Positions 46,980 through 54,803 of a DNA stretch of 64,000 nt are shown piece after piece. Positions within the stretch are counted from its first letter, which is position 1; every line of letters begins with the position of its first letter. Source of the stretch: Microbacterium sp. SORGH_AS_0862 (lineage in GTDB: Bacteria > Actinomycetota > Actinomycetes > Actinomycetales > Microbacteriaceae). The notes beneath the pieces were generated by a model, which searched no databases, was not told the DNA's origin, and was given only the letters and a program-made list of their open reading frames with translations. The translations under genes were made by a program, and so were the position numbers. The stretch covers positions 1,674,001 to 1,738,000 of the forward strand of contig NZ_JAUTAY010000001.1 of the NCBI RefSeq assembly GCF_030818795.1. Reading direction: 5' to 3'.

Positions 46980-48350
46980 TCAGAACGGCGGGGGTGGACC
47001 CGCGGGTGGGTGATCGGCCTCGGGCGACCGGAACTCGGGGACGAAGTGCACGCTCGGCGCTGGTGGTTCGTCGATGTAGGTGTAGCCGAGCGGTGAGGTC
47101 CAGGCGAGGGCGCCCCCGTGGACTTGCTTCACGCGCCAGCCGGTGAACTGCTTCATGGAGTGGTGGCGTTGACACAGCCCCTCGAGGTTCTCGAGCGTGG
47201 TGCGCCCGCCCAAAGCATGATCGTGCGTGTGATCGTGCTCGTGGCGGATGGCGGGCACGCGACATCCGGGGAATCGGCAGTGCGCGTCGCGGGCGCGCAG
47301 CCGGCGTCGAAGGTCGGGGGTGGGCTGATAGCGGTCGGTGGCGAGCACCTGGCCGGACGCGGGATCGGTCAGGAGGCGATCCCAGCCCGGTGCCGCCCCG
47401 GCCAGGAGTCGGGCGGTGTCGGCGTCGATCGGCGCGCGTCCGGCGAGGTCGGCCGGGTGCTCGGATGCGTGCAGCAGAGTGAGCGCGGGCACGACGACCT
47501 GCACGTGGGCGCGAATGGCGCCGAGAGCGCCGGGCTGGTCGCCGCTCGCGGTGGGGTCGATCGACGGGGCCGCGCTCAGGAGGAGATCGGTGAAGACGTC
47601 CGCACGCACCTGATCCATCGTCCGCGCGTCTGAGGCGACGATCTCGTCTGTTCGGTCGCCGCCCGCGCGCAGGCGCTGCGCGGCGGCGCCCCGGGCGTCG
47701 TGGATGACGCCAGCCATCCGGGTCAGGCGGTCGTGGATCGCGTCGCCCAGCAGCAGGGGGATGGTGGCGGTCAGCTCACACATCCCGTCGTCGAGCGGCT
47801 GCACGGTCACCGCGCGCATCTCGGCCGCCTCGCGGTGGCGCTCCGTGAGCGTGCGCGGATGCAGCCGCTCGGCGATCATCTGCACGCTGGTGCGCACGCG
47901 GCCCGCGGTGTCTTCCTCGCACCGTACGAGCGCGTGCTGCTCGAATTCCGCCCGCGTGTGCGCGGGAAGACTTCCGCCGCTCTCGCTGATCACGCGGACG
48001 TGCGCCTGCGTGATCAGTCCCGCCTCCCACGCGTCGACGGTTGCGGAATAGCTCGTCACGAGCTCGGCGGCCTCGGCCATCCGGCGCTGCATCGTGCGGT
48101 CGGAGATCCGCAGTGGCACCGCCAGTTCGCTCGCGATCGCGCGGTGGGCTATGTCCGCGCCGCGCGCCGAGCGACTCTGCCCGTCGCTCATCCGGCATGC
48201 GAGTTCCTCTGCGCGGGCGAGAGCGCGTACCAGACGCGCTTGCGCTGCGGCGAGGTCTGCCTGCGCCGCGTCCACCTGGTGTGCGATGGAGGCGAGCGCC
48301 GCCGCATCCGCGTCGGAGAGACCGACGACACCCGCAACCTTCGAAGACAT
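46980..48350 (-). CDS. DUF222 / HNH endonuclease domain protein
   Basis: 456 residues. The N-terminal ~300 residues form the helical DUF222 region (LRISDRTMQRRMAEAAELVT; AWEAGLITQAHVRVISESGG; LTERHREAAEMRAVTVQPLD). The C-terminal HNH nuclease has RRRLRARDAHCRFPGCRVPA, IRHEHDHTHDHALGGRTTLE and NLEGLCQRHHSMKQFTGWRV. Such genes occur in many copies in Microbacteriaceae and are often linked to mobile 13E12-type repeats; function uncertain. A single nuclease, no neighbouring partner. Confidence 0.92.
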   Translation of the reverse strand: MSSKVAGVVGLSDADAAALASIAHQVDAAQADLAAAQARLVRALARAEELACRMSDGQSRSARGADIAHRAIASELAVPLRISDRTMQRRMAEAAELVTSYSATVDAWEAGLITQAHVRVISESGGSLPAHTRAEFEQHALVRCEEDTAGRVRTSVQMIAERLHPRTLTERHREAAEMRAVTVQPLDDGMCELTATIPLLLGDAIHDRLTRMAGVIHDARGAAAQRLRAGGDRTDEIVASDARTMDQVRADVFTDLLLSAAPSIDPTASGDQPGALGAIRAHVQVVVPALTLLHASEHPADLAGRAPIDADTARLLAGAAPGWDRLLTDPASGQVLATDRYQPTPDLRRRLRARDAHCRFPGCRVPAIRHEHDHTHDHALGGRTTLENLEGLCQRHHSMKQFTGWRVKQVHGGALAWTSPLGYTYIDEPPAPSVHFVPEFRSPEADHPPAGPPPPF

Positions 48351-48561
48351 GTTCTAAGAGTACGAGGGGCCTCCGACATCGCGACGTCGGCCCGCGAGCG
48401 CCGCATCTCGTTCGACCCGCTGCACCGCCGACGCCCTGCGACCGTTGCTTCGTGAGGCCACCGCGCAGCCCAGCACCCCGGCAGGAGCCGCGCGCTCCAG
48501 GGCCGGGAGAATTGAGAATCGATCTCGGATCCTTGCCTCCGGGGGCGGGCGTAGCCTGACG

Positions 48562-48596
48562 ATGCGCACGGTTACATACGTGCGCATTGAGTTTTT
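48562..48596 (+). promoter_or_regulatory. hairpin plus T-run before the alcohol dehydrogenase gene
   Basis: ATGCGCAC (48562-48569) pairs with GTGCGCAT (48580-48587) across a 10-nt loop and is followed by TGAGTTTTTT, ending just before the AGGAGG ribosome site. TAGCCT at 48552-48557 could be the -10. It looks like an attenuator, or the palindrome is an operator. Confidence 0.55.
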
Positions 48597-48610
48597 TCAG
48601 GAGGTTTGCC

Positions 48611-49717
48611 ATGTCCACCACCGCCCTCGCAGCCGTACTCAACGGAGTCGACGAGTCGTTCGTCTTCGAAGACGTCGTACTCCAGGATCCCCGTCCCGAC
48701 GAGCTGCTCGTCCGCATCGTCGCGGCCGGCCTGTGCCACACCGACCTCGCCGTGCAGCACGGCCACATCCCGAGCGCCTTCCCGCGCGTGCTGGGCCATG
48801 AAGGCGCCGGCGTCGTCGAGCGGGTCGGTGCCGACGTGACCGGCTTCGCGGAGGGCGACCACGTCGCCGTGTCATTCGCCTCGTGCGGTCGCTGCGAGAA
48901 CTGTCTCGCGGGACGCCCGGCGTACTGCCTGCAGTTCATGCTCCTCAATATCGGCGGCGTACGCGCCGACGGAACCGGCACGATGGCTCTCTCCGACGGC
49001 GGCGAGGTCGTCGGCAGCTTCTTCGGACAGTCGTCCTTCGCGACGCATGCCCTCGTCGCGGCGCGCAACGCGGTGAAGATCGACGAAGACGTCCCCCTCG
49101 AGCTCGTGGGTCCGCTCGGATGCGGCATCCAGACCGGCGCGGGAACCGTGCTCAACTCGCTCGGCGTCGGCGCGGGTGACGCGCTCGTGGTCAGCGGAAC
49201 GGGTGCCGTCGGGCTCTCGGCGATCATGGCCGCGAAGGCCGCGGGCGCGACCACGATCGTCGCCGTCGACGTCCTCCCCGAGCGCCTCGAAGTCGCGAAG
49301 CGCCTCGGCGCCACGCATCTCGTCGACGGCAAGGCGGACGACGTCGTCGACCAGATCAAGGCAGCCACCGGCGGCGTCGGTGCCGAGTACGCGCTCGACA
49401 CGACGGCGATCCCCGCGGTCATCGGCAACCTCATCGCGTCGGCCCGCTTCGGCGCGAAGATCGCCACGGTCGGCGTTCCGAAGCCTGATGCGGTCGCCCC
49501 CGTCGCGCTGTTCTCGGGCTCCGGCGTGACGCTCGTCGGCGCGATCGAGGGCGACGCCGTGCCGCAGACCTTCATCCCGAAGCTGCTCGCCATGTACAAG
49601 GCGGGCGAGTTCCCGTTCGACACGCTCGTGACGACCTACCCGTTCGACGAGATCGAGAAGGCGATCGCCGACACGCAGTCCGGCGCGGCGGTCAAGGCTG
49701 TCCTGGTCATGCCCTGA
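48611..49717 (+). CDS. zinc-dependent aryl-alcohol-type dehydrogenase
   Basis: 368 residues, strong ribosome site AGGAGG. MDR class III/aryl-alcohol form: AAGLCHTDLAVQHGHIP (catalytic zinc Cys), VLGHEGAGVVERVG (zinc His/Glu), structural zinc cysteines in FASCGRCENCLAGRPAYC, GPLGCGIQTGAGTVLNSLGV (third catalytic Cys), the NAD fold VSGTGAVGLSAIMAAKAAGA and VAVDVLPERLEVAKRLGATH. It oxidises alcohols or reduces aldehydes with NAD. Alone in its transcription unit, between an upstream attenuator-like hairpin and a strong terminator. Confidence 0.93.
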   Translation: MSTTALAAVLNGVDESFVFEDVVLQDPRPDELLVRIVAAGLCHTDLAVQHGHIPSAFPRVLGHEGAGVVERVGADVTGFAEGDHVAVSFASCGRCENCLAGRPAYCLQFMLLNIGGVRADGTGTMALSDGGEVVGSFFGQSSFATHALVAARNAVKIDEDVPLELVGPLGCGIQTGAGTVLNSLGVGAGDALVVSGTGAVGLSAIMAAKAAGATTIVAVDVLPERLEVAKRLGATHLVDGKADDVVDQIKAATGGVGAEYALDTTAIPAVIGNLIASARFGAKIATVGVPKPDAVAPVALFSGSGVTLVGAIEGDAVPQTFIPKLLAMYKAGEFPFDTLVTTYPFDEIEKAIADTQSGAAVKAVLVMP

Positions 49718-49726
49718 TCGCCCCAG

Positions 49727-49763
49727 GCTCGGGCGACCGGTGGCTTCAGCCGGTCGCCCGAGC
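49727..49763 (+). terminator. 14-bp-stem hairpin after the dehydrogenase
   Basis: GCTCGGGCGACCGG (49727-49740) pairs perfectly with CCGGTCGCCCGAGC (49750-49763) around a 9-nt loop, 10 bases after the stop codon. Confidence 0.8.
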
Positions 49764-49818
49764 GGCCCCCGGGGAGATGTCGCGCCGCAGCGTCGGGACC
49801 TCCTGGGATCGTGGCCGA

Positions 49819-50241
49819 ATGATCACGCTGTTCGATTTCGGGCGGAAGCCCACATCCGCCGACGTGAAGACGTACGCCTCGCTCTCGGCAGAGGAACGCC
49901 TGCAGATGCGCATCGCGCTCGCAGGCAAGGCCCAGACGAACACGGCGGTCGCTGTCTCGGCCACCGCTCTGGTCGTGGCCACGATGGGCTTCGTTCCCCG
50001 GCTCACCGAGAGCTGGTCGCTGCCGAACCTGGTGTTCGTCCTGGTCTTCTGCATGGTGGTCATCACCTTCGCGGGCATGGCCGTCGTGTTCGCGGGCCTC
50101 GACCCGCAGCGGACGCGTCGCGCCTGGCGGGAGGTCTTCGACTACGTCGATGCCCACCGTCCACCGGCTCCGGATGCGGATCCGGAACGGTCGATCCTCA
50201 CGCGGTGGCGGAGGCGCCTCGCGTCGATGCGCGCCCGGTGA
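49819..50241 (+). CDS. hypothetical two-helix membrane protein
   Basis: 140 residues from ATG 49819. A polar N-terminus (ITLFDFGRKPTSADVKTYAS; LSAEERLQMRIALAGKAQTN) precedes two membrane helices (TAVAVSATALVVATMGF; LVFVLVFCMVVITFAGMAVV) and a basic cytosolic tail (ARRAW-type, ILTRWRRRLASMRAR). Not recognised. It converges on the MmyB-type regulator 39 bp away. The start could also be a GTG a few codons earlier. Confidence 0.6.
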   Translation: MITLFDFGRKPTSADVKTYASLSAEERLQMRIALAGKAQTNTAVAVSATALVVATMGFVPRLTESWSLPNLVFVLVFCMVVITFAGMAVVFAGLDPQRTRRAWREVFDYVDAHRPPAPDADPERSILTRWRRRLASMRAR

Positions 50242-50280
50242 ATCGAGCGGCTCGGGCGCTCGGCGACCTGCGCGGGGCGG

Positions 50281-51123
50281 TCACTCGACGCGGCGGAACT
50301 CCTGGACGCCGACCACATCCAGCAGCCGCAGCTTCTCCTCGTCGCTCGACCCGGGCGCCGCGGTGAGTACGAGGAGGGACTGCGACTGGTCCTCGGTGAA
50401 CAGCACCTGGCAGTCCACCTCGATCGGTCCGATCTCGGGGTGCAGGAGCACCTTGTGATCGCTGAACCGGCGCGCGACCTCCTGCCTCTCCCAGAGGGCG
50501 GAGAACTCCTCGCTGACCCGGAGCAGCTCGCCGACGAGCGCCTGAGCGCGTGCCCCCTCGACGGCCATCACGGCGCGGAGCCCCGATACGAGCGCGCGCG
50601 ACTGCCGTTCGTGGTCGTCACGCGGATAGCGGGCGCGTGCCACGTCCGGATGCGCGAACCAGCGGTACGCCTCGTACCGCTCCCATCCGCTCGCCCCCGC
50701 GTGATCGCCGAGCAGCGCCGCACCCATCCGGTTCTGCAGCAGCGTCTCGCCCAGCGACGAGATGATCACCGCCGGCGTATCGCCGAGGCGGTCGAACACG
50801 CGCTGCAGCGGGGGCGCGACATGGTCTCGCGCCAGAATGCGGTCGGGAGCGTTGTGCCCGGTGACGCGGAACAGGTAGTCGCGCTCATCCGCCGACAACC
50901 GCAGTGCCCGCGCGAGCGAGGCGAGCATCTGCGTGCTCGGCTGCGGGCCGCGCTGCTGCTCGAGGCGCGTGTAGTAGTCGGTCGACATCGCCGCGAGCTG
51001 CGCGACCTCCTCGCGGCGGAGCCCCGTCGCGCGCCGGCGGGGCCCTGTCGGCAGCCCCGCGTCGCCGGGGCGCAGCCGTTCGCGGCGTGAGCGGAGGAAG
51101 TCGGCGAGGGCGGCGCGATCCAT
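50281..51123 (-). CDS. XRE regulator with MmyB ligand-binding domain
   Basis: 280 residues. HTH: ALADFLRSRRERLRPGDAGL, GLRREEVAQLAAMSTDYYTR, LEQQRGPQPSTQMLASLARA, LRLSADERDYLF. Then the MmyB-like PAS-type domain: VIISSLGETLLQNRMGAALL, RWFAHPDVARARYPRDDHER, HPEIGPIEVDCQVLFTEDQS with QSLLVLTAAPGSSDEEKL. These regulators usually lie beside an SDR or fatty-acid gene that they control; the SDR at 52584 is close but not adjacent. Confidence 0.92.
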   Translation of the reverse strand: MDRAALADFLRSRRERLRPGDAGLPTGPRRRATGLRREEVAQLAAMSTDYYTRLEQQRGPQPSTQMLASLARALRLSADERDYLFRVTGHNAPDRILARDHVAPPLQRVFDRLGDTPAVIISSLGETLLQNRMGAALLGDHAGASGWERYEAYRWFAHPDVARARYPRDDHERQSRALVSGLRAVMAVEGARAQALVGELLRVSEEFSALWERQEVARRFSDHKVLLHPEIGPIEVDCQVLFTEDQSQSLLVLTAAPGSSDEEKLRLLDVVGVQEFRRVE

Positions 51124-51229
51124 GCGTCCATTGTGTGCGGAGCGCCGTATCCGGAACCAGGGATCGACGATCCGTCCGCCACGTCAACGGAGCTCGTGGG
51201 AGGGCTTGAGCGGGTCCGGGTGCCATGGT

Positions 51230-51235
51230 TAAGGT
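51230..51235 (+). promoter_or_regulatory. -10 box of the VOC gene, leaderless
   Basis: TAAGGT ends 7 nt before ATG 51243 with no ribosome-binding site; leaderless layout as for map, apt and allB. Confidence 0.45.
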
Positions 51236-51242
51236 CCCGCGC

Positions 51243-51608
51243 ATGACCGATCGAGCGGTACCCCACCTCCCGTCCCGTGACTTCGAGGCGACGGTCGCGT
51301 TCTACGGCGGATTCGGGTTCCAGCCCACGTATCGCGACCGCGAGTGGCTGATCATCGAACGCGGCGACCTGCAGCTCGAGTTCTTCCCCGCTGCCGATCT
51401 GGATCCGACGCAGAGCTCCTTCATGTGCGGCCTGCGCGTCGACGATCTCGACACGCTCTACGACGCCATCCGGGCGAGCGGTGTGGCTGAGCGGACCCAG
51501 GGGCACCCGCGGCTGCACGCCCCGCTCCGTCAGACCTGGGGGCGTCGGGTCGCGCACCTCATCGACCTCGACGGCACGCAGGTGAATCTCATCGAGAACG
51601 AGCCCTAG
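51243..51608 (+). CDS. VOC-family (bleomycin resistance-like) protein
   Basis: 121 residues. Single glyoxalase/bleomycin-resistance fold: AVPHLPSRDFEATVAFYGGF, GFQPTYRDREWLIIERGDLQ, LEFFPAADLDPTQSSFMCGL, RVDDLDTLYDAIRASGV and HLIDLDGTQVNLIENEP. It resembles BLMA/BLMT drug-binding proteins, which sequester bleomycin without metal catalysis; the actual ligand is unknown. Its TAG stop shares the CTAG with the stop of the converging gene. Confidence 0.9.
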   Translation: MTDRAVPHLPSRDFEATVAFYGGFGFQPTYRDREWLIIERGDLQLEFFPAADLDPTQSSFMCGLRVDDLDTLYDAIRASGVAERTQGHPRLHAPLRQTWGRRVAHLIDLDGTQVNLIENEP

Positions 51609-52126
51609 GCGAGCTCGGCGCGCTGGAACAGGCGCCACGACCGCGCGCCCAGAAGGAGCGCGACGGCCACCACCACGGCGGGGACCACGAGCCACTCTGC
51701 GCCTCCGGACCAGCCGATGCCGATGCCGTCCGGGTTCGAGAACGCGATGACGGGGACGAAGAGGAAGTGCGCCTGGGCGCTCATGGGCGCGGCCGCATCG
51801 ACGACCGCCAGCATCCCTCCTGCGAAGGCAAGGAAGATCACCCAGTACGTGAAGAGAGCAGCCGTGGCGGTGAGCACGCCGATCGACCAGAGCGGCCTCA
51901 TCCGTCCTCCCTCTGCGTACCGCGACGCGAGCGTGCGCGGCGACCCGAGGTCGGCCAGTGCCGCCTCGAGGGGCCGCGGATCCTGGTCGATCTCGTCGCG
52001 CAAGGAGCGCAGGATGCGTCGCCGCTCGGATGCCGGCACCACGCCCTCCAGGTGCCACTCGAGGCGGGTCAGATACAGCGAGGCGCGCAGCCCCGTCGAG
52101 CGCCGGGTGAGTCGTGAGCCGGTCAT
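51605..52126 (-). CDS. HAAS-domain membrane protein (PadR partner)
   Basis: 173 residues from ATG 52126, overlapping the PadR stop by four bases. The N-terminal HAAS/DUF1700-like helical part (YLTRLEWHLEGVVPASERRR; ILRSLRDEIDQDPRPLEAAL; LGSPRTLASRYAEG) is followed by four membrane helices. Such proteins are typically co-encoded with PadR regulators; the role may be signalling or sigma/antisigma-like, but is unknown. Confidence 0.82.
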   Translation of the reverse strand: MTGSRLTRRSTGLRASLYLTRLEWHLEGVVPASERRRILRSLRDEIDQDPRPLEAALADLGSPRTLASRYAEGGRMRPLWSIGVLTATAALFTYWVIFLAFAGGMLAVVDAAAPMSAQAHFLFVPVIAFSNPDGIGIGWSGGAEWLVVPAVVVAVALLLGARSWRLFQRAELA

Positions 52127-52470
52127 GCGCGTTCCTTTCCGGGGGCGAGGGCCAGATCGACGGCCGCTGCCGCCTGTTCCCACTGGATGCGCGCGTCGGC
52201 CAGTGCCGAGGCCCCCGCCGGTGTGAGCGTGAAGTACTTCCGCGGCGGACCGCTCGGCGAGGGCTTGGAGGTCGTCGTCACCCAGCCGTCGCGTTCCATC
52301 CGGTTCAACACCGGGTAGACGAGACCCGTGCTCGCGTCCAGGCCGAGCGCAGCGAGCCGCTCGACGAGCTCGTAGCCGTACGACTCGTGCGCATCGATGA
52401 GCTGCAGCGTGATCAGCGGAAGCACCGCTCGCGTGAGCTGCGCATCCTGCCGCGCCTGTATCCGTGACAC
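52123..52470 (-). CDS. PadR-family transcriptional regulator
   Basis: 115 residues; GTG at 52470 gives MSRIQARQDAQLTRAVLPLI. Winged HTH: LQLIDAHESYGYELVERLAA, GLDASTGLVYPVLNRMERDG, WVTTTSKPSPSGPPRKYFTL then TPAGASALADARIQWEQAAA. Two-gene operon with the HAAS membrane protein. A palindrome covers its start, indicating autoregulation. Confidence 0.88.
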   Translation of the reverse strand: MSRIQARQDAQLTRAVLPLITLQLIDAHESYGYELVERLAALGLDASTGLVYPVLNRMERDGWVTTTSKPSPSGPPRKYFTLTPAGASALADARIQWEQAAAAVDLALAPGKERA

Positions 52471-52480
52471 ACTAATAGTG
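52470..52480 (-). promoter_or_regulatory. candidate PadR operator
   Basis: CACTAATAGTG is a perfect 11-nt palindrome touching the start codon of the PadR gene and overlapping a TATTAG that could be the -10. AT-rich, unlike its surroundings. Confidence 0.5.
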
Positions 52481-52512
52481 AAACACGAATAGCGGGCATT
52501 CGCCATCCCTGT

Positions 52513-52539
52513 CATCGGGGGACCGGCGATCCCCCGATG
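52513..52539. promoter_or_regulatory. 27-bp inverted repeat between PadR and SDR genes
   Basis: CATCGGGGGA (52513-52522) and TCCCCCGATG (52530-52539) are perfect arms around 7 nt, between divergent genes and 45 bp before the SDR start. A terminator is unlikely at this place, so an operator is the better reading. Confidence 0.5.
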
Positions 52540-52583
52540 ACCACTTCCTTCTCGGATGCGGTGACTCCGGCGACGCTCGACAC

Positions 52584-53354
52584 ATGGACATCACCGGAAA
52601 CGCCGTCTTCATTCCCGGCGCGACCAGCGGCATCGGCCTGGCACTCGCGCTCCCCCTGCAGGAGGCGGGCAACACCGTCATCGTCGGCGGCCGGCGCCGG
52701 CAGCTCCTCGAGAAGATCGCGGAGGCACACCCCGGCATCGACACCGTCGAGATCGACACGGCGGATGCGGCATCCGTGCGCTCAGCCGCCGCATCCGTCA
52801 TCGCACGTCACCCCTCTTTGAACGTGCTCGTCACGATGGCGGGCATCATGCACGTCGAGGACTGGAGCACGCCCGACGGCTTCCTCGCCTCGGCCGAGCA
52901 GACCGTCACGACAAACGTGCTCGGCCCGATCCGGCTCATCGCCGCCGTCATCGATCAGCTGCGCGCGCAGCCGTCCGCGACGATCGTCACCGTCTCGTCC
53001 GGGCTCGCCTTCGCCCCGCTCGCCGCGACCCCGAGCTACAACGCGTCGAAGGCGGCCATCCACATGCTGAGCGAGTCGCTGCGCCTGCAGCTGGCGGGAA
53101 CGTCCGTCGCGGTGAAGGAGCTCGAGCCGCCCTCCGTGGCGACCGACCTCCTTCCGGGCCAGCGCGAGAGCGCGTTCGCGATGCCGCTCGATGCGTTCGC
53201 CGACGAGGTCATGCAGCTGCTCCGCGACGAACCCGACGCGCCGGAGATCCAGGTCGAACGTGTCAAGTTCCTGCGGTACGGCGAGGCGCGCGGCGACTAC
53301 GACCAGGTCGTTCAGACGCTCAACCAGTCCGATCCGCACGGCAAGCAGGGGTGA
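52584..53354 (+). CDS. short-chain dehydrogenase/reductase (DltE-like)
   Basis: 256 residues. Rossmann fold: GNAVFIPGATSGIGLALALP (cofactor motif; the usual TGG/TGA reads PGA), TVIVGGRRRQLLEKI, NVLVTMAGIMHVEDW (NAG replaced by MAG), TIVTVSSGLAFAPLAATPSY (Ser) and the catalytic YNASKAAIHMLSESLR (Tyr, Lys). SDRs of this DltE-like type are often controlled by MmyB-like regulators such as that at 50281. Substrate unknown. Confidence 0.92.
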   Translation: MDITGNAVFIPGATSGIGLALALPLQEAGNTVIVGGRRRQLLEKIAEAHPGIDTVEIDTADAASVRSAAASVIARHPSLNVLVTMAGIMHVEDWSTPDGFLASAEQTVTTNVLGPIRLIAAVIDQLRAQPSATIVTVSSGLAFAPLAATPSYNASKAAIHMLSESLRLQLAGTSVAVKELEPPSVATDLLPGQRESAFAMPLDAFADEVMQLLRDEPDAPEIQVERVKFLRYGEARGDYDQVVQTLNQSDPHGKQG

Positions 53355-53359
53355 TGCCG

Positions 53360-53443
53360 CGACATCTGCACGGCGAGCGGGGCGGATGTCGGCCGGCGCG
53401 ACCGCGCGCGCACCACCTGCCCCGTCGATCGTGCAGATGTCGC
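53360..53443. repeat. 84-bp inverted-end element, copy C
   Basis: 84 bp between CGACATCTGCACGG and CGTGCAGATGTCGC ends, only five bases past the SDR stop and between convergent genes. Ends match the family consensus best. Confidence 0.7.
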
Positions 53444-53481
53444 CGCACACGCCTGCGGCGAGGGGGCGGTGGACGTCGTCG

Positions 53482-53673
53482 CTACCCGCGCGACGCGGTC
53501 TCGTCGCGCACGAGCCCGATGATCCCCCGGATCGTCAGCAGCGCGCCGAGCACGAGCGAGAACCAGAGCCAGCCCGTCGGCTCGATGATGAGACCTGCGA
53601 CGGAGACGCCGAGGGCGAGCAGTCCGAAGACGAGCATGAAGATCGCGACGCCGCGTGAGATGGTCCCCAACAT
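53482..53673 (-). CDS. small two-helix membrane protein
   Basis: 63 residues from ATG 53673: MLGTISRGVAIFMLVFGLLA, LGVSVAGLIIEPTGWLWFSL, VLGALLTIRGIIGLVRDETA. Two membrane helices joined by EPTGW. Not recognised; conserved hydrophobic pattern suggests a real gene. It converges on the SDR gene across element copy C. Confidence 0.6.
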   Translation of the reverse strand: MLGTISRGVAIFMLVFGLLALGVSVAGLIIEPTGWLWFSLVLGALLTIRGIIGLVRDETASRG

Positions 53674-53744
53674 GCGGTGAGCGTAGCGCGCCGCGGGCGC
53701 CCGCGGGGTGTTTCGTCTCGATCCGCTCACGATGAGCCCGGCTG

Positions 53745-53767
53745 GATGTCCGGGTTCGTTCGGGATG
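53745..53767 (+). repeat. upstream motif shared by two adjacent genes, copy 1
   Basis: GATGTCCGGGTTCGTTCGGG and the following ATG, 65 bp before the GIY-YIG gene, match the 54705 sequence with three changes in 21 bases. Probably a common regulatory or promoter element. Confidence 0.5.
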
Positions 53768-53778
53768 CGGCCGCGACC

Positions 53779-53828
53779 GCTCCTCGGGCTCCGGCCCGAC
53801 CGTACGCTCGGGCCAGAGCCCGAGGAGC
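53779..53828 (+). promoter_or_regulatory. hairpin that buries the ribosome site of the GIY-YIG gene
   Basis: Arms 53779-53799 and 53808-53828 pair over 21 positions with one mismatch around an 8-nt loop. The 3' arm contains the GAGGAG ribosome site (53822-53827), four bases before the GTG start. In the folded RNA the site would be hidden. Confidence 0.7.
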
Positions 53829-53831
53829 ATC

Positions 53832-54692
53832 GTGATCAGATTCGCCGACTTCATGCCCGTGCCCGCACCCGAGCGCACGAAAGTGAAGTTCAACATCCGT
53901 GCGGGCGTGGGCGGCGCGGCCGCCTACGACCTGCTGATGGCCGACGATCCCGAGCCCTGGCTGGCGATGACCAGGTACCGCTCGCGACAGCAGAACAACA
54001 ATATGGGCCGCGCGGAATATGTCCTCGCGTTCGCGCAGTACTACCCCTACGGGCCGGAGTACTTCATGTTCGGCGGCTTCTTCCGCGTCGAACCGAGCGT
54101 CCCCGAGACGTTCGGCGACGACGGCTATCGGCTCACCCCGCTCGGCCGGTACGCGGAGTACGTCAAGCGCCTCATCGTGAAGCTGAACGAACCCATCGGC
54201 CGCAACCTCTATCTCCGCTCCTATGACAACCTGCAGGACGGCCCGCTCGGCCCGGAGGTGTACGAGCTGGCCCCGGACGTGAAGCTCGGAGCCTTCCCCG
54301 GCTACCAGAACGTGCGGCTGCGGCACCGCGAGCTGCAGCGCATCATCGCGAACGACGAGCCGAGCTGGAAGGACGCCCTCTCCAGCGTCAAGGGCGTGTA
54401 CGTCATCACGGACCTCAGCGACGGACGCCTCTATGTCGGCTCCGCCTCGGGCGAGGCGAACGGCCTGTGGCAGCGGTGGGCGGGCTACGCGCACCTCGGC
54501 AACCTCTCCGGCGGCAACCGGGATCTCGAGCTGCTCAAGCTCACGCGCGGCGACGGTCACATCGTCGAACACTTCCAGTACTCGATCCTCGAGATCTTCG
54601 ACCCCAAGACCCGTGCGGAGACCATCCTGCAGCGCGAGTCGTTCTGGAAGCTCGCCCTCGACAGCCGCGCTCACGGGCTCAACGCGAACTGA
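53832..54692 (+). CDS. GIY-YIG nuclease-family protein
   Basis: 286 residues, GTG start. N-terminal ~170 residues unrecognised (AEYVLAFAQYYPYGPEYFMF; YLRSYDNLQDGPLGPEVYEL; LGAFPGYQNVRLRHRELQRI). C-terminal GIY-YIG domain: VKGVYVITDLSDGRLYVGSA (GVY...YVG), GLWQRWAGYAHLGNLSGGNR (Arg), HFQYSILEIFDPKTRAETIL with QRESFWKLALDSR (Glu). It may be a stand-alone DNA-cutting enzyme; chromosomal role unknown. It shares an upstream motif with the next gene and its ribosome site is sequestered. Confidence 0.85.
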   Translation: MIRFADFMPVPAPERTKVKFNIRAGVGGAAAYDLLMADDPEPWLAMTRYRSRQQNNNMGRAEYVLAFAQYYPYGPEYFMFGGFFRVEPSVPETFGDDGYRLTPLGRYAEYVKRLIVKLNEPIGRNLYLRSYDNLQDGPLGPEVYELAPDVKLGAFPGYQNVRLRHRELQRIIANDEPSWKDALSSVKGVYVITDLSDGRLYVGSASGEANGLWQRWAGYAHLGNLSGGNRDLELLKLTRGDGHIVEHFQYSILEIFDPKTRAETILQRESFWKLALDSRAHGLNAN

Positions 54693-54704
54693 GCGGGCGC
54701 ATCC

Positions 54705-54739
54705 GATGTCCGGATTCGTCCGGGAGTGGCATTCCCGGA
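54705..54739 (+). repeat. upstream motif copy 2 with small hairpin
   Basis: GATGTCCGGATTCGTCCGGG at 54705 matches the motif at 53745; it continues into TCCGGGA/TCCCGGA arms (54719-54725 with 54733-54739). Located 65-99 bp before the 54804 gene. Confidence 0.5.
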
Positions 54740-54803
54740 CGGACTCGACCCTCCGCGGCACCTAGCGTCGAGGCGTCATGACGCACGGCGAGAGGACACG
54801 GGT

